The notes under the pieces: model-generated
Database searches by the model: none
What the model was told of the DNA's origin: nothing
What the model saw: the letters and a program-made list of their open reading frames with translations, nothing else
Part shown: positions 25,309 to 36,400 of the stretch, one piece after another
Position numbering within the stretch: the first letter of the stretch is position 1
Layout: each line of letters starts with the position of its first letter
Translations under genes and position numbers: made by a program
NCBI GenBank assembly: GCA_030834125.1
Contig: JAURFW010000006.1
Coordinates: 1-64,000 of the forward strand
DNA length: 64,000 bases
DNA from: Bacteroidota bacterium
Lineage (GTDB): Bacteria > Bacteroidota > Bacteroidia > NS11-12g > UBA955
Direction of reading: 5' to 3'

Positions 25309-28300
25309 ATGTTATACAGAGGGCTTGTACTAATGATATTAGTAGTATCAACTTTAGGGGTTAGTGCACAAATGAGGCAGGGATTTACTCCAAATATATC
25401 GGGAAGTGTAGTTGCCGCCGAAGATAATTCATCAATTTCTGGGGCGAAGATTGAAGTATGGTATTTTCCTGAAGATTCTTTGAAATATTGGCGCACAAAA
25501 TTTCCAAATGCAGCGAGTTTAAATAAACTTAAGGAAGAGTCCTTACTTTCTTCAGGATTATCAATCGATGATGGTAGTTACCATTTAAAGGTTGAAGCGG
25601 GAACAATGATGAAGTTGCGTAATCAAGGGGTTAAATTCAGAGAAATGATGTTCTCTGTATTTATTCAAAAATCTGAATACGAAGATGTTTGGAATATTGT
25701 CAAACCACAAATGCAAAGAACAGATGAAGGCGTTTCAATTGATTTGGGGGTTGTCAAGCTACGTAAAATTGCCAATTTACAAAAGTTAGACGCAATAAAC
25801 ATCAGAACAAAGGCAATTGAAATGAAAGGTGATACCACTGAAATTAATGCAGGGAGTTTTAAAGTTAATCCAGATGCAACTGCGGAGGATTTGATTGCGA
25901 AAATGCCGGGAGTAATGAAATCAGGTGGTGATTTACAAGCGCAAGGGGAGAAAGTTCAGCGTGTTTTGGTAGATGGCAAGCCATTTTTTGGTGAAGATCC
26001 TAAAGCTGCGTTAAAAAATGTACCTGCAGATGCTATTTCCAAAGTTCAAGTATATGATGCTCAATCTGAGCAGAGTCAATTTACTGGTTTTGATGATGGA
26101 AATACTACCAAAACAATCAATATTATTACAAAAATGGGTTTCAAAAATGGACAATTTGGAAAAATATTTGGCGGTGTTGGAAAGTCTATTGAGGGATCAG
26201 GCGATGATATTAAATTTCAAGGGGGAGGAACTTACAATACTTTCAGTGGTGATAGGCGAGTATCAATTTTAGCTCAATCTAATAATATAAATGAACAAAA
26301 TTTTGCGGTTGAAGATATATTAGGGATGATGCCAAGTGGAGGTCGAGGAGGAATGCGATCTATGGGTGATTTCTTTGTTGCAGATCAAGATGGGATTGTT
26401 ACCTCTCATATGTTGGGGTTGAATTATGCCGATAAAATAGGTAATTGGGATATCTCTGGCAGTTATTTTTTCGGAAACTCTGTGAATAACCGAGAGTCTG
26501 ATTTACAGCGTTTTTACATTGCAGGGCGGCAGACAGGATTAAATTATGCTGAAAAAAGTCATAAAATAAGTGATAATATCAATCATAGAATTAACGGGCG
26601 TCTGCAATGGAATATTAATGAAAAAAATAAATTGATATTACAACCAAGAGTAACTGTTCAAAACAATAGCAGGAATGATACAATCGATGCTGTTACTGGT
26701 GTTGAAGCAAGCCTGACTACATTGGTTCCGATTTCTAAATTGAATAATCGACAAGATGAAAATGGTGATGCGCTGAATGCGAGTTTAGAAATTGATTATA
26801 TGCATGCATTTGCCAAGCCAGGCAGGTCAATTGCTATTGAGTTTGTGCCAAGTTTTAGAAATAGAAATGGTGTAAATAATCTTGCAAATAACTTGCTATT
26901 AGAAAGTTCTTCTAATGGTATTTTAACGGATCAAATTATTTCATCGTCTAGTGGTAATTTGTCTTACTCTACGGAGATTGAATTTACCGAAATGATAGAT
27001 TCAGTTAATGGAATTGAATTTGAATATCAATCCGATTTAAATCAAAATTCAAGTGAAAGATTGAATGAATTTGCAGAATTAGGTGAATATTATTTAGATA
27101 CGCTATTGTCTAACCGCTATGTAAACGGATACTACCGCCATGCGTTAGGTGCTCAATATCAATATAAATTAGGGAAATGGAGAATGGATTTTGGAGCTTA
27201 CGGTCAAATAGCAGGCTTAAATGGGGAGCAAAGTTTTCCCTATCCTCAAGATATAAAACGTACTTTTTACAATGTAATGCCTAGAGCTTCCATTCGTTAT
27301 GGGGATCATAGAAGTAGCCATTTTAGATTATTCTACAGAACCAATACAAATGCTCCAGATATTCAGGATTTACAAAATGTAGTTGATAATTCTAATTTAT
27401 TACAGTTATCCGTAGGTAATCCAGAATTGGTTCAAAATTACCAACATAGGGTATTTCTACGCTATTTCTCAATGAATCCAGAGTCGGGGAAAAGCAAATT
27501 TGTATTTGGTAACTTTAGTACTACTCAAAATGCATTTACTAATTTTACTCGTTTAGCAGGCGAAAATGGTCTGCAGGTAGTTGTAGGGGATAGTACTTAC
27601 TTATTAAATCCAGGATCACAAATTACTCAGAAAGTTAATATGAATGGGGCTATATCAGCGATGTTGAGTGGTTCTATTGGTCAGCCGCTAGCCGGTGGAA
27701 AATTGAATTTAAATGTAGGGTTGACCATTAATTATTCACAGACACCAAGTAAAATTCAAGTGGGGGAGGGTGAAATTTTGAGGAATATTTCAAAAAATCC
27801 TTCTGCATCACTGAATTTAGGGTTGGGATCAAACATAAGCGAAAAGATTGATTTCATGATTAGTAGTATGAGTTCCTTGTCAGAAGTAAGAAATACAATG
27901 GCCTCCAATTTAACTTCTAGTTTACAACAGTATTTCTTTCAAACCTCAAGTTTGAATATAAATTTAATGCCATTAGGTTCGTGGGTGATTACTACAGATA
28001 TAAGTCACAGAGCATTTACGGGACTTGATGCAGATTTTAATCAAAACTTTTTCCTTTGGAATGCATCAATTGGAAGAAAGTTTGGTAAAAAGAACGAGTG
28101 GGATGTTAGATTTAGAATTTTTGATATTCTTAACCAGAACAGATCAATAAATCGTTCGGTAACAGAAACATATTTTGAGGATGTAAGTACAAATGTATTG
28201 ACTCGCTATGTCATGTTGAATTTGACCTATAATATTCGCAATTTAAAGGGCGGGGATAATCAAGATATTGATCCAATGCGTTTAAAAATGATGAAATATT

Positions 28301-28320
28301 GGCGCGGTCGACATCATTAA
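25309..28320 (+). CDS. TonB-receptor-like outer-membrane beta-barrel protein
   Basis: A signal peptide (GLVLMILVVSTLGVSAQ) leads the 1,003-residue chain. Residues about 25-150 form a carboxypeptidase-regulatory-like domain (ISGSVVAAEDNSSISGAKIEV). A plug-like domain follows (AEDLIAKMPGVMKSGGDLQA, VLVDGKPFFGEDPKAAL, DAISKVQVYDAQSEQSQFTG), then a long barrel (about 270-1000). This is the outer-membrane beta-barrel family related to TonB-dependent receptors; I see no clear TonB box and the substrate is unknown. It is followed 53 bases later on the same strand by the DUF3078 gene, so the two may be co-transcribed. Confidence 0.87.
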   Translation: MLYRGLVLMILVVSTLGVSAQMRQGFTPNISGSVVAAEDNSSISGAKIEVWYFPEDSLKYWRTKFPNAASLNKLKEESLLSSGLSIDDGSYHLKVEAGTMMKLRNQGVKFREMMFSVFIQKSEYEDVWNIVKPQMQRTDEGVSIDLGVVKLRKIANLQKLDAINIRTKAIEMKGDTTEINAGSFKVNPDATAEDLIAKMPGVMKSGGDLQAQGEKVQRVLVDGKPFFGEDPKAALKNVPADAISKVQVYDAQSEQSQFTGFDDGNTTKTINIITKMGFKNGQFGKIFGGVGKSIEGSGDDIKFQGGGTYNTFSGDRRVSILAQSNNINEQNFAVEDILGMMPSGGRGGMRSMGDFFVADQDGIVTSHMLGLNYADKIGNWDISGSYFFGNSVNNRESDLQRFYIAGRQTGLNYAEKSHKISDNINHRINGRLQWNINEKNKLILQPRVTVQNNSRNDTIDAVTGVEASLTTLVPISKLNNRQDENGDALNASLEIDYMHAFAKPGRSIAIEFVPSFRNRNGVNNLANNLLLESSSNGILTDQIISSSSGNLSYSTEIEFTEMIDSVNGIEFEYQSDLNQNSSERLNEFAELGEYYLDTLLSNRYVNGYYRHALGAQYQYKLGKWRMDFGAYGQIAGLNGEQSFPYPQDIKRTFYNVMPRASIRYGDHRSSHFRLFYRTNTNAPDIQDLQNVVDNSNLLQLSVGNPELVQNYQHRVFLRYFSMNPESGKSKFVFGNFSTTQNAFTNFTRLAGENGLQVVVGDSTYLLNPGSQITQKVNMNGAISAMLSGSIGQPLAGGKLNLNVGLTINYSQTPSKIQVGEGEILRNISKNPSASLNLGLGSNISEKIDFMISSMSSLSEVRNTMASNLTSSLQQYFFQTSSLNINLMPLGSWVITTDISHRAFTGLDADFNQNFFLWNASIGRKFGKKNEWDVRFRIFDILNQNRSINRSVTETYFEDVSTNVLTRYVMLNLTYNIRNLKGGDNQDIDPMRLKMMKYWRGRHH

Positions 28321-28373
28321 AATGCCTATAATTGTATTTGAACGATAAACACCTTCTGGAAAAATTATAAATC

Positions 28374-29372
28374 ATGATTAAGAAAACTTCTGCATACATG
28401 TGTGTTTTATTGATGTTTTTGTTAAATCAGAATTCTCTTCGGGCACAAGAAACATATTCGGATAATTATGGTGATCCAGATTTGGCGGATGAAGAACTAC
28501 AGGATGGTAAATGGACTTTTTGGGGTAGTTCAAATATTACCACTAATCAAAGTCAATTTTCAAATTGGCAAGGAGGTGGTCAAAATGCAATTTCGGTGGC
28601 AACCTCCCTTAGTTTAAATTTGTTATATCAAAATAGTAAAACAACCTGGCAAACTACTTTAGACGCGGGTTATGGTTTAATGCTTCAAGGGAAAAATGGT
28701 ATTTGGTATAAAAATGACGATAGAATATTTTTAGCTACTCAACTAGGTAGAAAAGCGAGTAAGAACTGGAATTATTCATTGTATTTATCCCCTCAAACAC
28801 AATTTCAACCAGGATATTATTCAGAATTTGATACAATGCCCATATCAGATTTTTTTGCTCCTGGATATGTTGTTGCTTCATTTGGTTTTGAATATAAGCC
28901 TGATCAAAAACTGAGTGTTTTTTTAGGCCCATTATCCTCAAAAAATACATTTGTATTAAATCAGGATTTAGCCAATATGGGAGCTTATGGTGTTGAGCCA
29001 GGTATATACGATTATGCTAAAGGAAAGTATATTACTGAAGGTAAAAAGTTGAGGAGTGAAACAGGAGGATTTATAAGAATTAGTTTTTATGAACCGCGTG
29101 TTATGAAAAATATTTCTTTAGATTCGCGGCTTGAGTTATTTGCAAATTACTTGTATAAGTTTGGTAATATTGATGTTAATTTTGAAAATCAAATCAACTT
29201 TAAGGTAAATGAATATATCTCAACCAACCTCATACTTCATCTCATTTATGATGATGATATATTAATTGCCTTGAATGAAGATTTTACCAGATTTGGCCCA
29301 AGATTGCAGTTTAAAGAGGTTTTATCCGTAGGGCTTACAATTGATCTTGGGGGAAATAATAATTATTATTAA
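28374..29372 (+). CDS. DUF3078 outer-membrane beta-barrel protein
   Basis: This 332-residue protein has a signal peptide (SAYMCVLLMFLLNQNSLRAQ). The body matches the DUF3078 pattern: KWTFWGSSNITTNQSQFSNWQGGG, then YGLMLQGKNGIWYKNDDRIF and KQLGRK-like strands (LATQLGRKASKNWNYSLYLS), FAPGYVVASFGFEYKP and the end FKEVLSVGLTIDLGG. Alternating strands and the aromatic end suggest a small outer-membrane barrel. The function of the family is not known. It ends only 8 bases from the convergent PorP/SprF gene and no terminator stem is visible between them. Confidence 0.85.
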   Translation: MIKKTSAYMCVLLMFLLNQNSLRAQETYSDNYGDPDLADEELQDGKWTFWGSSNITTNQSQFSNWQGGGQNAISVATSLSLNLLYQNSKTTWQTTLDAGYGLMLQGKNGIWYKNDDRIFLATQLGRKASKNWNYSLYLSPQTQFQPGYYSEFDTMPISDFFAPGYVVASFGFEYKPDQKLSVFLGPLSSKNTFVLNQDLANMGAYGVEPGIYDYAKGKYITEGKKLRSETGGFIRISFYEPRVMKNISLDSRLELFANYLYKFGNIDVNFENQINFKVNEYISTNLILHLIYDDDILIALNEDFTRFGPRLQFKEVLSVGLTIDLGGNNNYY

Positions 29373-29380
29373 AATATAAC

Positions 29381-30412
29381 TTACTCCAGCGGTAATTTTA
29401 CTGAGTGAACAGAACTGAATCTACTTGGTAATAAATAGGTTATTCCTATTTCATGTATCATCGGATTATTAGCAACTCTTAGGCTTAAATTAGTATTGTT
29501 CGAATAATTTAAAAACCAATTGCCTTTTCTATAACCAAAATTGCCCATTACGCTGTGAGCTATTTGATTTCCCATTGAATTTTGTTTTAATCCGAATCCA
29601 TAATAAATATTTCCTTTGCGAAAATTAATGTCTTCAGATATAGAAACTAATCCACCCTGCAGATAGGCGTTTATTGAAGGAATAATATTAAATCGCGAGT
29701 TCCCGAGATTCAGCCCCGCTTGAAGAACTACGCGAGATTCAATTCTTTGATTAGATTCATTATAAAAAGAGATATTGGGTTGATTTATATTGTAAAGTGC
29801 CGCACCAATAAAATATTTTGGTTGTGAATATAGTGCTCCAATACTGAAGTGGATCGCATTCACTGATAATTTTGCAAGAGGTTCGTTGGTAGGTAGCTCG
29901 AATCCGGTCATGGTAGGATTAATTTGATCTTCCCAAAGGAAATTCTCAACTCCAAAATTGAAATTTGAATATTGACCATTTAATGCCAGCTGAATACCTC
30001 CATTTGATAATTTTATACTGTAACAATAATTCAAACCAGCTGAAAAGTGATTATAACTTGAATTACCCGTTGTACCAGCAAATAAATCTGTACTGTATAG
30101 ATTTATTCCCCACGATGTATTTTCATTGGCAATAATATCCCCTTCAATTGCATTGGTCGTAAGTCGCCTATCAAGAGATAACCATCTTGCTTGAATATTA
30201 GTAGCTATTCGTGACGCCCTTTGTGCATCATACATGCCCATACCAATGAATGCGGGATTTGTTAATTGCCTAACGTTGTATGATTGATTGAAATTTGGAT
30301 TCTGTGCATTCAGAATACTTATCGAGCTTATAAATGTCAATGCAAACACGATAAATCGATATAGATTATATAATTTCAAACGATTCAAAAGTATATAGTT
30401 TTTTATATACAT
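29381..30412 (-). CDS. PorP/SprF-family T9SS outer-membrane protein (first copy)
   Basis: The 343-residue protein has a long N-terminus ending in a signal peptide (YRFIVFALTFISSISILNAQ). It then shows the PorP/SprF pattern NVRQLTNPAFIGMGMYDAQR, ATNIQARWLS, GDIIANENTSWGINLYSTDL and YNHFSAGLNYCYSIKLSNG, and ends in a barrel strand (MIHEIGITYLLP). SprF is needed for surface display of SprB, and PorP/SprF proteins usually accompany T9SS type B cargo. It is divergent from the 2,190-residue PKD-repeat gene with 75 bases between starts, so it probably serves that cargo or its relatives in the locus. Confidence 0.9.
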   Translation of the reverse strand: MYIKNYILLNRLKLYNLYRFIVFALTFISSISILNAQNPNFNQSYNVRQLTNPAFIGMGMYDAQRASRIATNIQARWLSLDRRLTTNAIEGDIIANENTSWGINLYSTDLFAGTTGNSSYNHFSAGLNYCYSIKLSNGGIQLALNGQYSNFNFGVENFLWEDQINPTMTGFELPTNEPLAKLSVNAIHFSIGALYSQPKYFIGAALYNINQPNISFYNESNQRIESRVVLQAGLNLGNSRFNIIPSINAYLQGGLVSISEDINFRKGNIYYGFGLKQNSMGNQIAHSVMGNFGYRKGNWFLNYSNNTNLSLRVANNPMIHEIGITYLLPSRFSSVHSVKLPLE

Positions 30413-30461
30413 TTATAATGATACTGCTTTTTTTTAATTTTTTTATTAATTTGATTATTGG

Positions 30462-30469
30462 TAATTTTG
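30462..30469 (+). promoter_or_regulatory. Candidate -7 box of the adhesin operon
   Basis: TAATTTTG matches TAnnTTTG and lies 18 bases before the chosen ATG of the PKD-repeat gene. No good TTTG is found at the expected upstream distance, so support is only partial. Confidence 0.4.
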
Positions 30470-30487
30470 GTATTCATAGTCCAATTT

Positions 30488-33400
30488 ATGTGGTCTAAAA
30501 AACAAGTAAATGATATCATAAATAACAAGTCCTTTTTATCGGGAGTTGTTCATTGGTTTCTCCTAATTATAATTGGTCTTTTTGGAATTTCAAATAATTT
30601 AAAAGCACAGTGCACTTCGATTTATGGTTCATTAATACCGAATGGCATAGTTCAGGGAGATAGTATATTTCTTTGTGAAGGTGATTCCTTGCATATTATC
30701 AATGAATTAATAGATACTAGTGGTTCTGCTGTGTCTCAGCAATGGGAGGTAGTGGGTAAAGGCGTTATTTTTACTCAGGATTTTCACGATAAATTTTCTT
30801 CTTCTATTGATACAGTTAAATTCACACATTCAAACTCAAGTTGCACTTTGTTCTATGAATATTATGTATTTACAAGTTCAATTTCGCCTAAAATTTGGGT
30901 GAATGACACCATACAATGTCTAACAGGAAATCAATTTATTTTTGAAGATAGCGGAACTTTAATTCCTGGTAATATACCTGTAGATTCCTTGAAGTGGCTA
31001 ATTGATGGTCAAATTTATGCCGATGTTAGTAATATTAATTTTAATAATGATTCTTTACATTCAGTCTCTTACGAGGTCTGGACAAAAGGTGGTTGTTATG
31101 CTAAAGATTCAATAAATGTTAGTGTACTGTCTTCTCCTGAAATCTCCATTGAATATCTCACAGATACTTTATTTTGTTATCAAAAAGGAATAAATGACAC
31201 TGTAAAATTAAAGAAAACAGCTTCGCTAATTAGTTCAACTGGTGATTCTATTGTTTCATCTTTATGGAAAATCAACTTAAATTCATATGCGGCTGATACA
31301 TTTGTTTATGTATTTGATCCGTTACTTGGCGGATTATATGGTGATATTAACTTTCCAATTGAAGTAACGGCATCAAATGGTTGTAAAGTGAATAAAACGG
31401 CAAAAGTCCATGTTGTCGCACCTTTCCAGACATCTTTTTCTTCTTCAGATACTTCAGTTTGTGAAGGCACTAGTATTACTGCATATTTTAATACAGTTTT
31501 CAATACAAGAGATCCATTATATAAAAGAGAGTTTAAACTAACCTCAAATCTAACCTATACAACAACTAATAATAGCTTCAACTTTTACCCTCCCGATACT
31601 GGAGATTTTGAGGTGTTTGTTTTTGAAACCTCTACAGGTAAATGCCGAGATACGGGAAGGATAATTTTAAACTCTAAATCAAGTCCAATTTCTTTAATTC
31701 TAGGTGATAAATATGTACACTGTGAAGGAGACCAAGATACTTTATTCTTTTCATCATTTGAGAATGATACAGTTCTAAATTATAATTGGTTTTTATCGGG
31801 TAATCTGATAGATACAATCCCGCAATTTTTCTTGTTTAAAGACTCAGTAGGTATAGAGAAACTTAAATTAAGAATATCCAATAATATAGGATGTGAAAGT
31901 ATAGATTCAATTGATGTTGGAATTTCTCCAAAACCAGATGTTAGCATCAAAAGATATAATTCTGATTCTTGTGTGCTTGGTAACCAAAAATTTAGAATCT
32001 TAAATTCCAACCCCTCCAATATTACAGCTGTTCAATGGTATTTTCATGATTCAACTACGGTTAATGATTCTATAGCAAACAAAACTTACACTAACAGTGG
32101 AAATTTTAACATTACTGCAATAGCAATTGACCAATATGGGTGTTTAGATACTGCTATTTTAAATGTTTTTGTACCTGTTCCTCCCGTTTCTAAATTTAGC
32201 GTGAGTTCATATCAATCTTGTTTTGGAAATCAAGCTTTTACATATTATGATTCAAGTTATTCGGATACCGGACAAATCATGCAAAGAGATTGGTTGTTTT
32301 CAGATGGGTATTCAATACTTAATGACACAATTGGTTCATTTTCTAAGAATTTTAATAACCCTGGGACATACACGTTAACTCAAATAATAACAAATGATTT
32401 GGGGTGTTCTGATACATCAAGCGATTTCATATATGTTTACCCAAATCCAACTGCGGATTTTAGCGTAAATGATATTCAGCAATGCAAAACGAATAATTTA
32501 TTTAAAATTACAAATTCCTCAGCATCGAACTTTACAGATAGCACACTTTTATATTTCTGGGATTTTGGGGATTGGTCTAATAGTAATCAAAAATCACCCA
32601 ATAAATCGTATAACAAAATTGGTAATTTTAAAATTAAATTAAAGGCAACATCTGTTTATGGTTGCACCGATAGTGCGGATTTGAATGTATTGGTAAAGAA
32701 AATTCCTGAAATTAATTTAACGGTTAATAATGCCATACAATGTGAAGATAATAACTCATTTGACTTTTATGATTCGTCTAAATTTAATGGTTCTTTAGAT
32801 TCAATTTTTAAAACGGAGTGGACCCTAAAAGGAGTTACCGAAATAGGAAAATCCAAGTCATATTCCTTTAACACATCGGGCACTTATTCCGTAACTATGC
32901 ATAGTTATGGTATTAATGGGTGTTTTGATTCTGCTGTTACTAATGTATCCGTGTTACCAAAACCCGTTTCTAAATTTTCTGTTTCAAAGGATACTCAATG
33001 TTTAGTAGGTAATGTATTTCAATTTAACAATCAAAGTACAATAATATCTGGTGGAGGAAATCTAACGTATACTTGGGATTTTGGTGATTCTACTAATGCG
33101 AATTCTAGTTCTCCTTCAAAAACATACAACAATTACGGTAAATATCCGGTTAAATTAGTAACTACTAGTCAATTTGGTTGTCAAAACGCAATTTCTAAAT
33201 TCATCAATGTAATTTCAAACCCTAAAGTAAGCTTCGCATCAGTGGGTGGTAATGCTCAATGTAAAAGTGGAAATAGGTTTGATTTTAATAACCAAACCGA
33301 TAGTTTGAACGGAAGTGGACTCATTTATACATGGAATTTTGGAGATAATACAAATTCCTCATTAAAAAACCCTATAAAGTCTTACACAAATCCGGGTGTT

Positions 33401-36400
33401 TATACAGTAAAATTAATTACGAGAAATATTTTTGGCTGCAAGGACAGTAATTCTCAATTATTTACAATTTATACTGAACCTAGTGTAGAATTTAATATTA
33501 ACTCAAATAAACAATGTGAAGAAAATAATTCCTTTAAAGTATTAAATACATCTTCAAGCAGTTACAATGGAGGTAGTCTAAATTATAAATGGTTTTTGGA
33601 CGATTCATTAATTTCTGTAACCAAAAACTTAAATATAAATTCATTAGTAAAGGGATCATATGCTTTAAAATTACTTGCTATTAATAGTAATTCATGTGTA
33701 GATTCAATGATTGAAAATATTCAGGTTTTAGGAAGTCCGAGTGCTAATTTTTCAATAAACCAAGATTCACAATGTTTAGATGGTAATAAGTTTGAGTTTC
33801 AGAATAGTAGTTTTATAAGCGGTGGAAACCTATCTTACATATGGAATTTCGGAGATAGCATAAGTTCACAGTTATCTTCCCCATCAATAATATTTGAAAA
33901 TCATGGTAATTACACTATAACACTTGTTGCATATACACCAAATGGTTGTAAGGACACATTAAGCAAAAATGTTTTAGTACATTCTACTCCAGAAATTTCC
34001 TTTTCAAGCGCCGATACAAATATGTGTCTTAGTGGTAATGAATTTATTTTTAATAATGTATCTTCAAATCCCGATGGTTCTTCAATAAACTTTAAATGGG
34101 ATTTTGGCGATTCTACAGTGGTAAGTACACAAAATCCAACCAAGAAATATACCAAATCTGGGAATTATTTTGTTCGGTTAGTGGGTCAAAGTGCCTTTGG
34201 TTGTATAGATAGTTTTGTAAAGGTGGTAACAATTTTTGAACAGCCTTATTCATCTTTTTCTACATTGCAATCGGAGCAGTGTTTTATTGATAATAATTTT
34301 GAATTTATTAATACTTCTTATATTAAGGGTAAAAGTCTGTTAACTTATTATTGGGATTTCGGTAATGGTACTTTTGATACGGTGGAGACACCAGAAATGT
34401 CCTATGCCTTTCCTGGTGTTTTCAATGTTACGTTGGTTGTTAACAGCAGCGATGGTTGTAGCGATACTACTAAATCTCAAATGAGAGTGCACGAAATGCC
34501 AACCATAAATTTTGATATTATTAAAACTGATACTTGCTTGAAAGCAAATATTATTAATTTGAAGAATAATTCTGTGTCTAATAATGCTTCTACATTAACA
34601 TACAAATGGGCGTTTGGAGACAATAATGAATCTGTTGGAGATAATCCAAGTCATCGATATTCAACATTTGATACGTTTGAAATCAAATTAATTGGCCTAA
34701 CTTCTTACGGCTGCAAAGATTCAACTAAAAGTAATGTGATTATTTACCCAAATCCCATTGCAGATTTTACAGTTAATAGATTGAATCAATGTATTAGAGG
34801 TAATAATTTCAAAATTAATAATCTATCAAGCTCAGATTTAGGGAATATTTCCAGCAATTGGTTTTTCGGGGATTCCTTATTGAACAACGTTGATAATCCA
34901 AGTTTTACTTTCGATTCAGTAGGGAACTACAGCATTAAACTTTTTGTTGTTAACGAGTTTGGTTGTATTGATACTTTAAAAAAGAATGCTACTACATTGC
35001 CAAGTCCAAATTCGCTATTTGTGGTAACAGATTCGATACAATGTATAAATGGTAATAAGTTTATTTTCCTTAATAACTCTAATGTAAGTCTTGGGAATCT
35101 TAATTTTATTTGGGATTATGGTGATGGTGCTATTAACAAATTATATAATGGAGAATACAGTTATTTAAATCCAGGAGATTACACTGTTCAATTAATTGCC
35201 AAAACGGATAATAATTGTTCTGATACTTCAGTGAATAAGGTGATTGTAACTCCCAAACCGAATGTAAGCTTCGACATTAATAAATACAATCAATGTCTTA
35301 AATCAAATTCTTTTAATACCTCAAATAATAGCGTTTACAATGGACCCGATTCAATTTCATTCCGTTGGAATACGGGAGATGGAGGCACGTATAATTCAAA
35401 AAATATATTTCATATTTATTCAGATTATGGAAAATATAAGTTTCAATTAATTGTTGAAACGGAGACAGGGTGTAAAGACTCATTTGCAAAAGATGTTGAA
35501 GTTTACGCTCAAGGTAAATCTGAAATCAATATTATACGAGATAGTATTTGCCTGTATAATAATGAAGTAAGAATTGGCAATAATTCAAGAATTGTTGGTG
35601 ATAGGTTTACTTCAATTGAGTGGATTTTTGGAGATGGACTGTATTTTATCACCCAATCATCCAACCCAATTGATCATTCTTATAATGATACTGGTACTTA
35701 TTTAGTTCAACTTATTACAACAACTAACCATCTTTGTAAAGATTCCTCTTCAGGTAATATTACTATATTACCTAATCCAACTGCATTAGTGTCTTCAAAT
35801 ACAGATATTACATGTTTTAATGAGCAGAATTTCGAATTTTCAGATATCAGTACATTTAATGATTTAAGTTACACCCGATCTTGGATAATCGGCGGTAAAA
35901 TTCTTGGTGCTGATAGTATTTTGAATTACGAGTTTGAAGAGCCGGGTTTGAAAAAAGTTAAATTAGTAGCAACTAATATTGTAGGGTGTACCGATACATT
36001 TAATTATGAAGTTTTAGTTAATCCTTCCCCGCATGCCGATTTTAGGATCAATCAAAGAGTTCAATGTTTATTAGAAAACGAGTTTAGATTTGAAAATACG
36101 TCAACAGGTATTGGTTTGATTCCTGAGGGCTTATGGCTTCCAGAACCTGGATCAGCTGCTTTTGAGAATGATTTAATTTATAATTACTTAAACGCAGGAA
36201 ACTATGATGTAACTTTAGTTACTTATAATGATTCTGGATGTACTGATGAAATAACAAAAAATGTATTAATAAATCCAACGCCAGAGGCAATTCTAAGCAG
36301 TAACGATATATGTACTTTAGAACCGGTTACTTTTAATCCTAATGCCAATATTTCCAGTGGGAGTATAGTTCAATACGATTGGAATATGGGAGAAGGTACT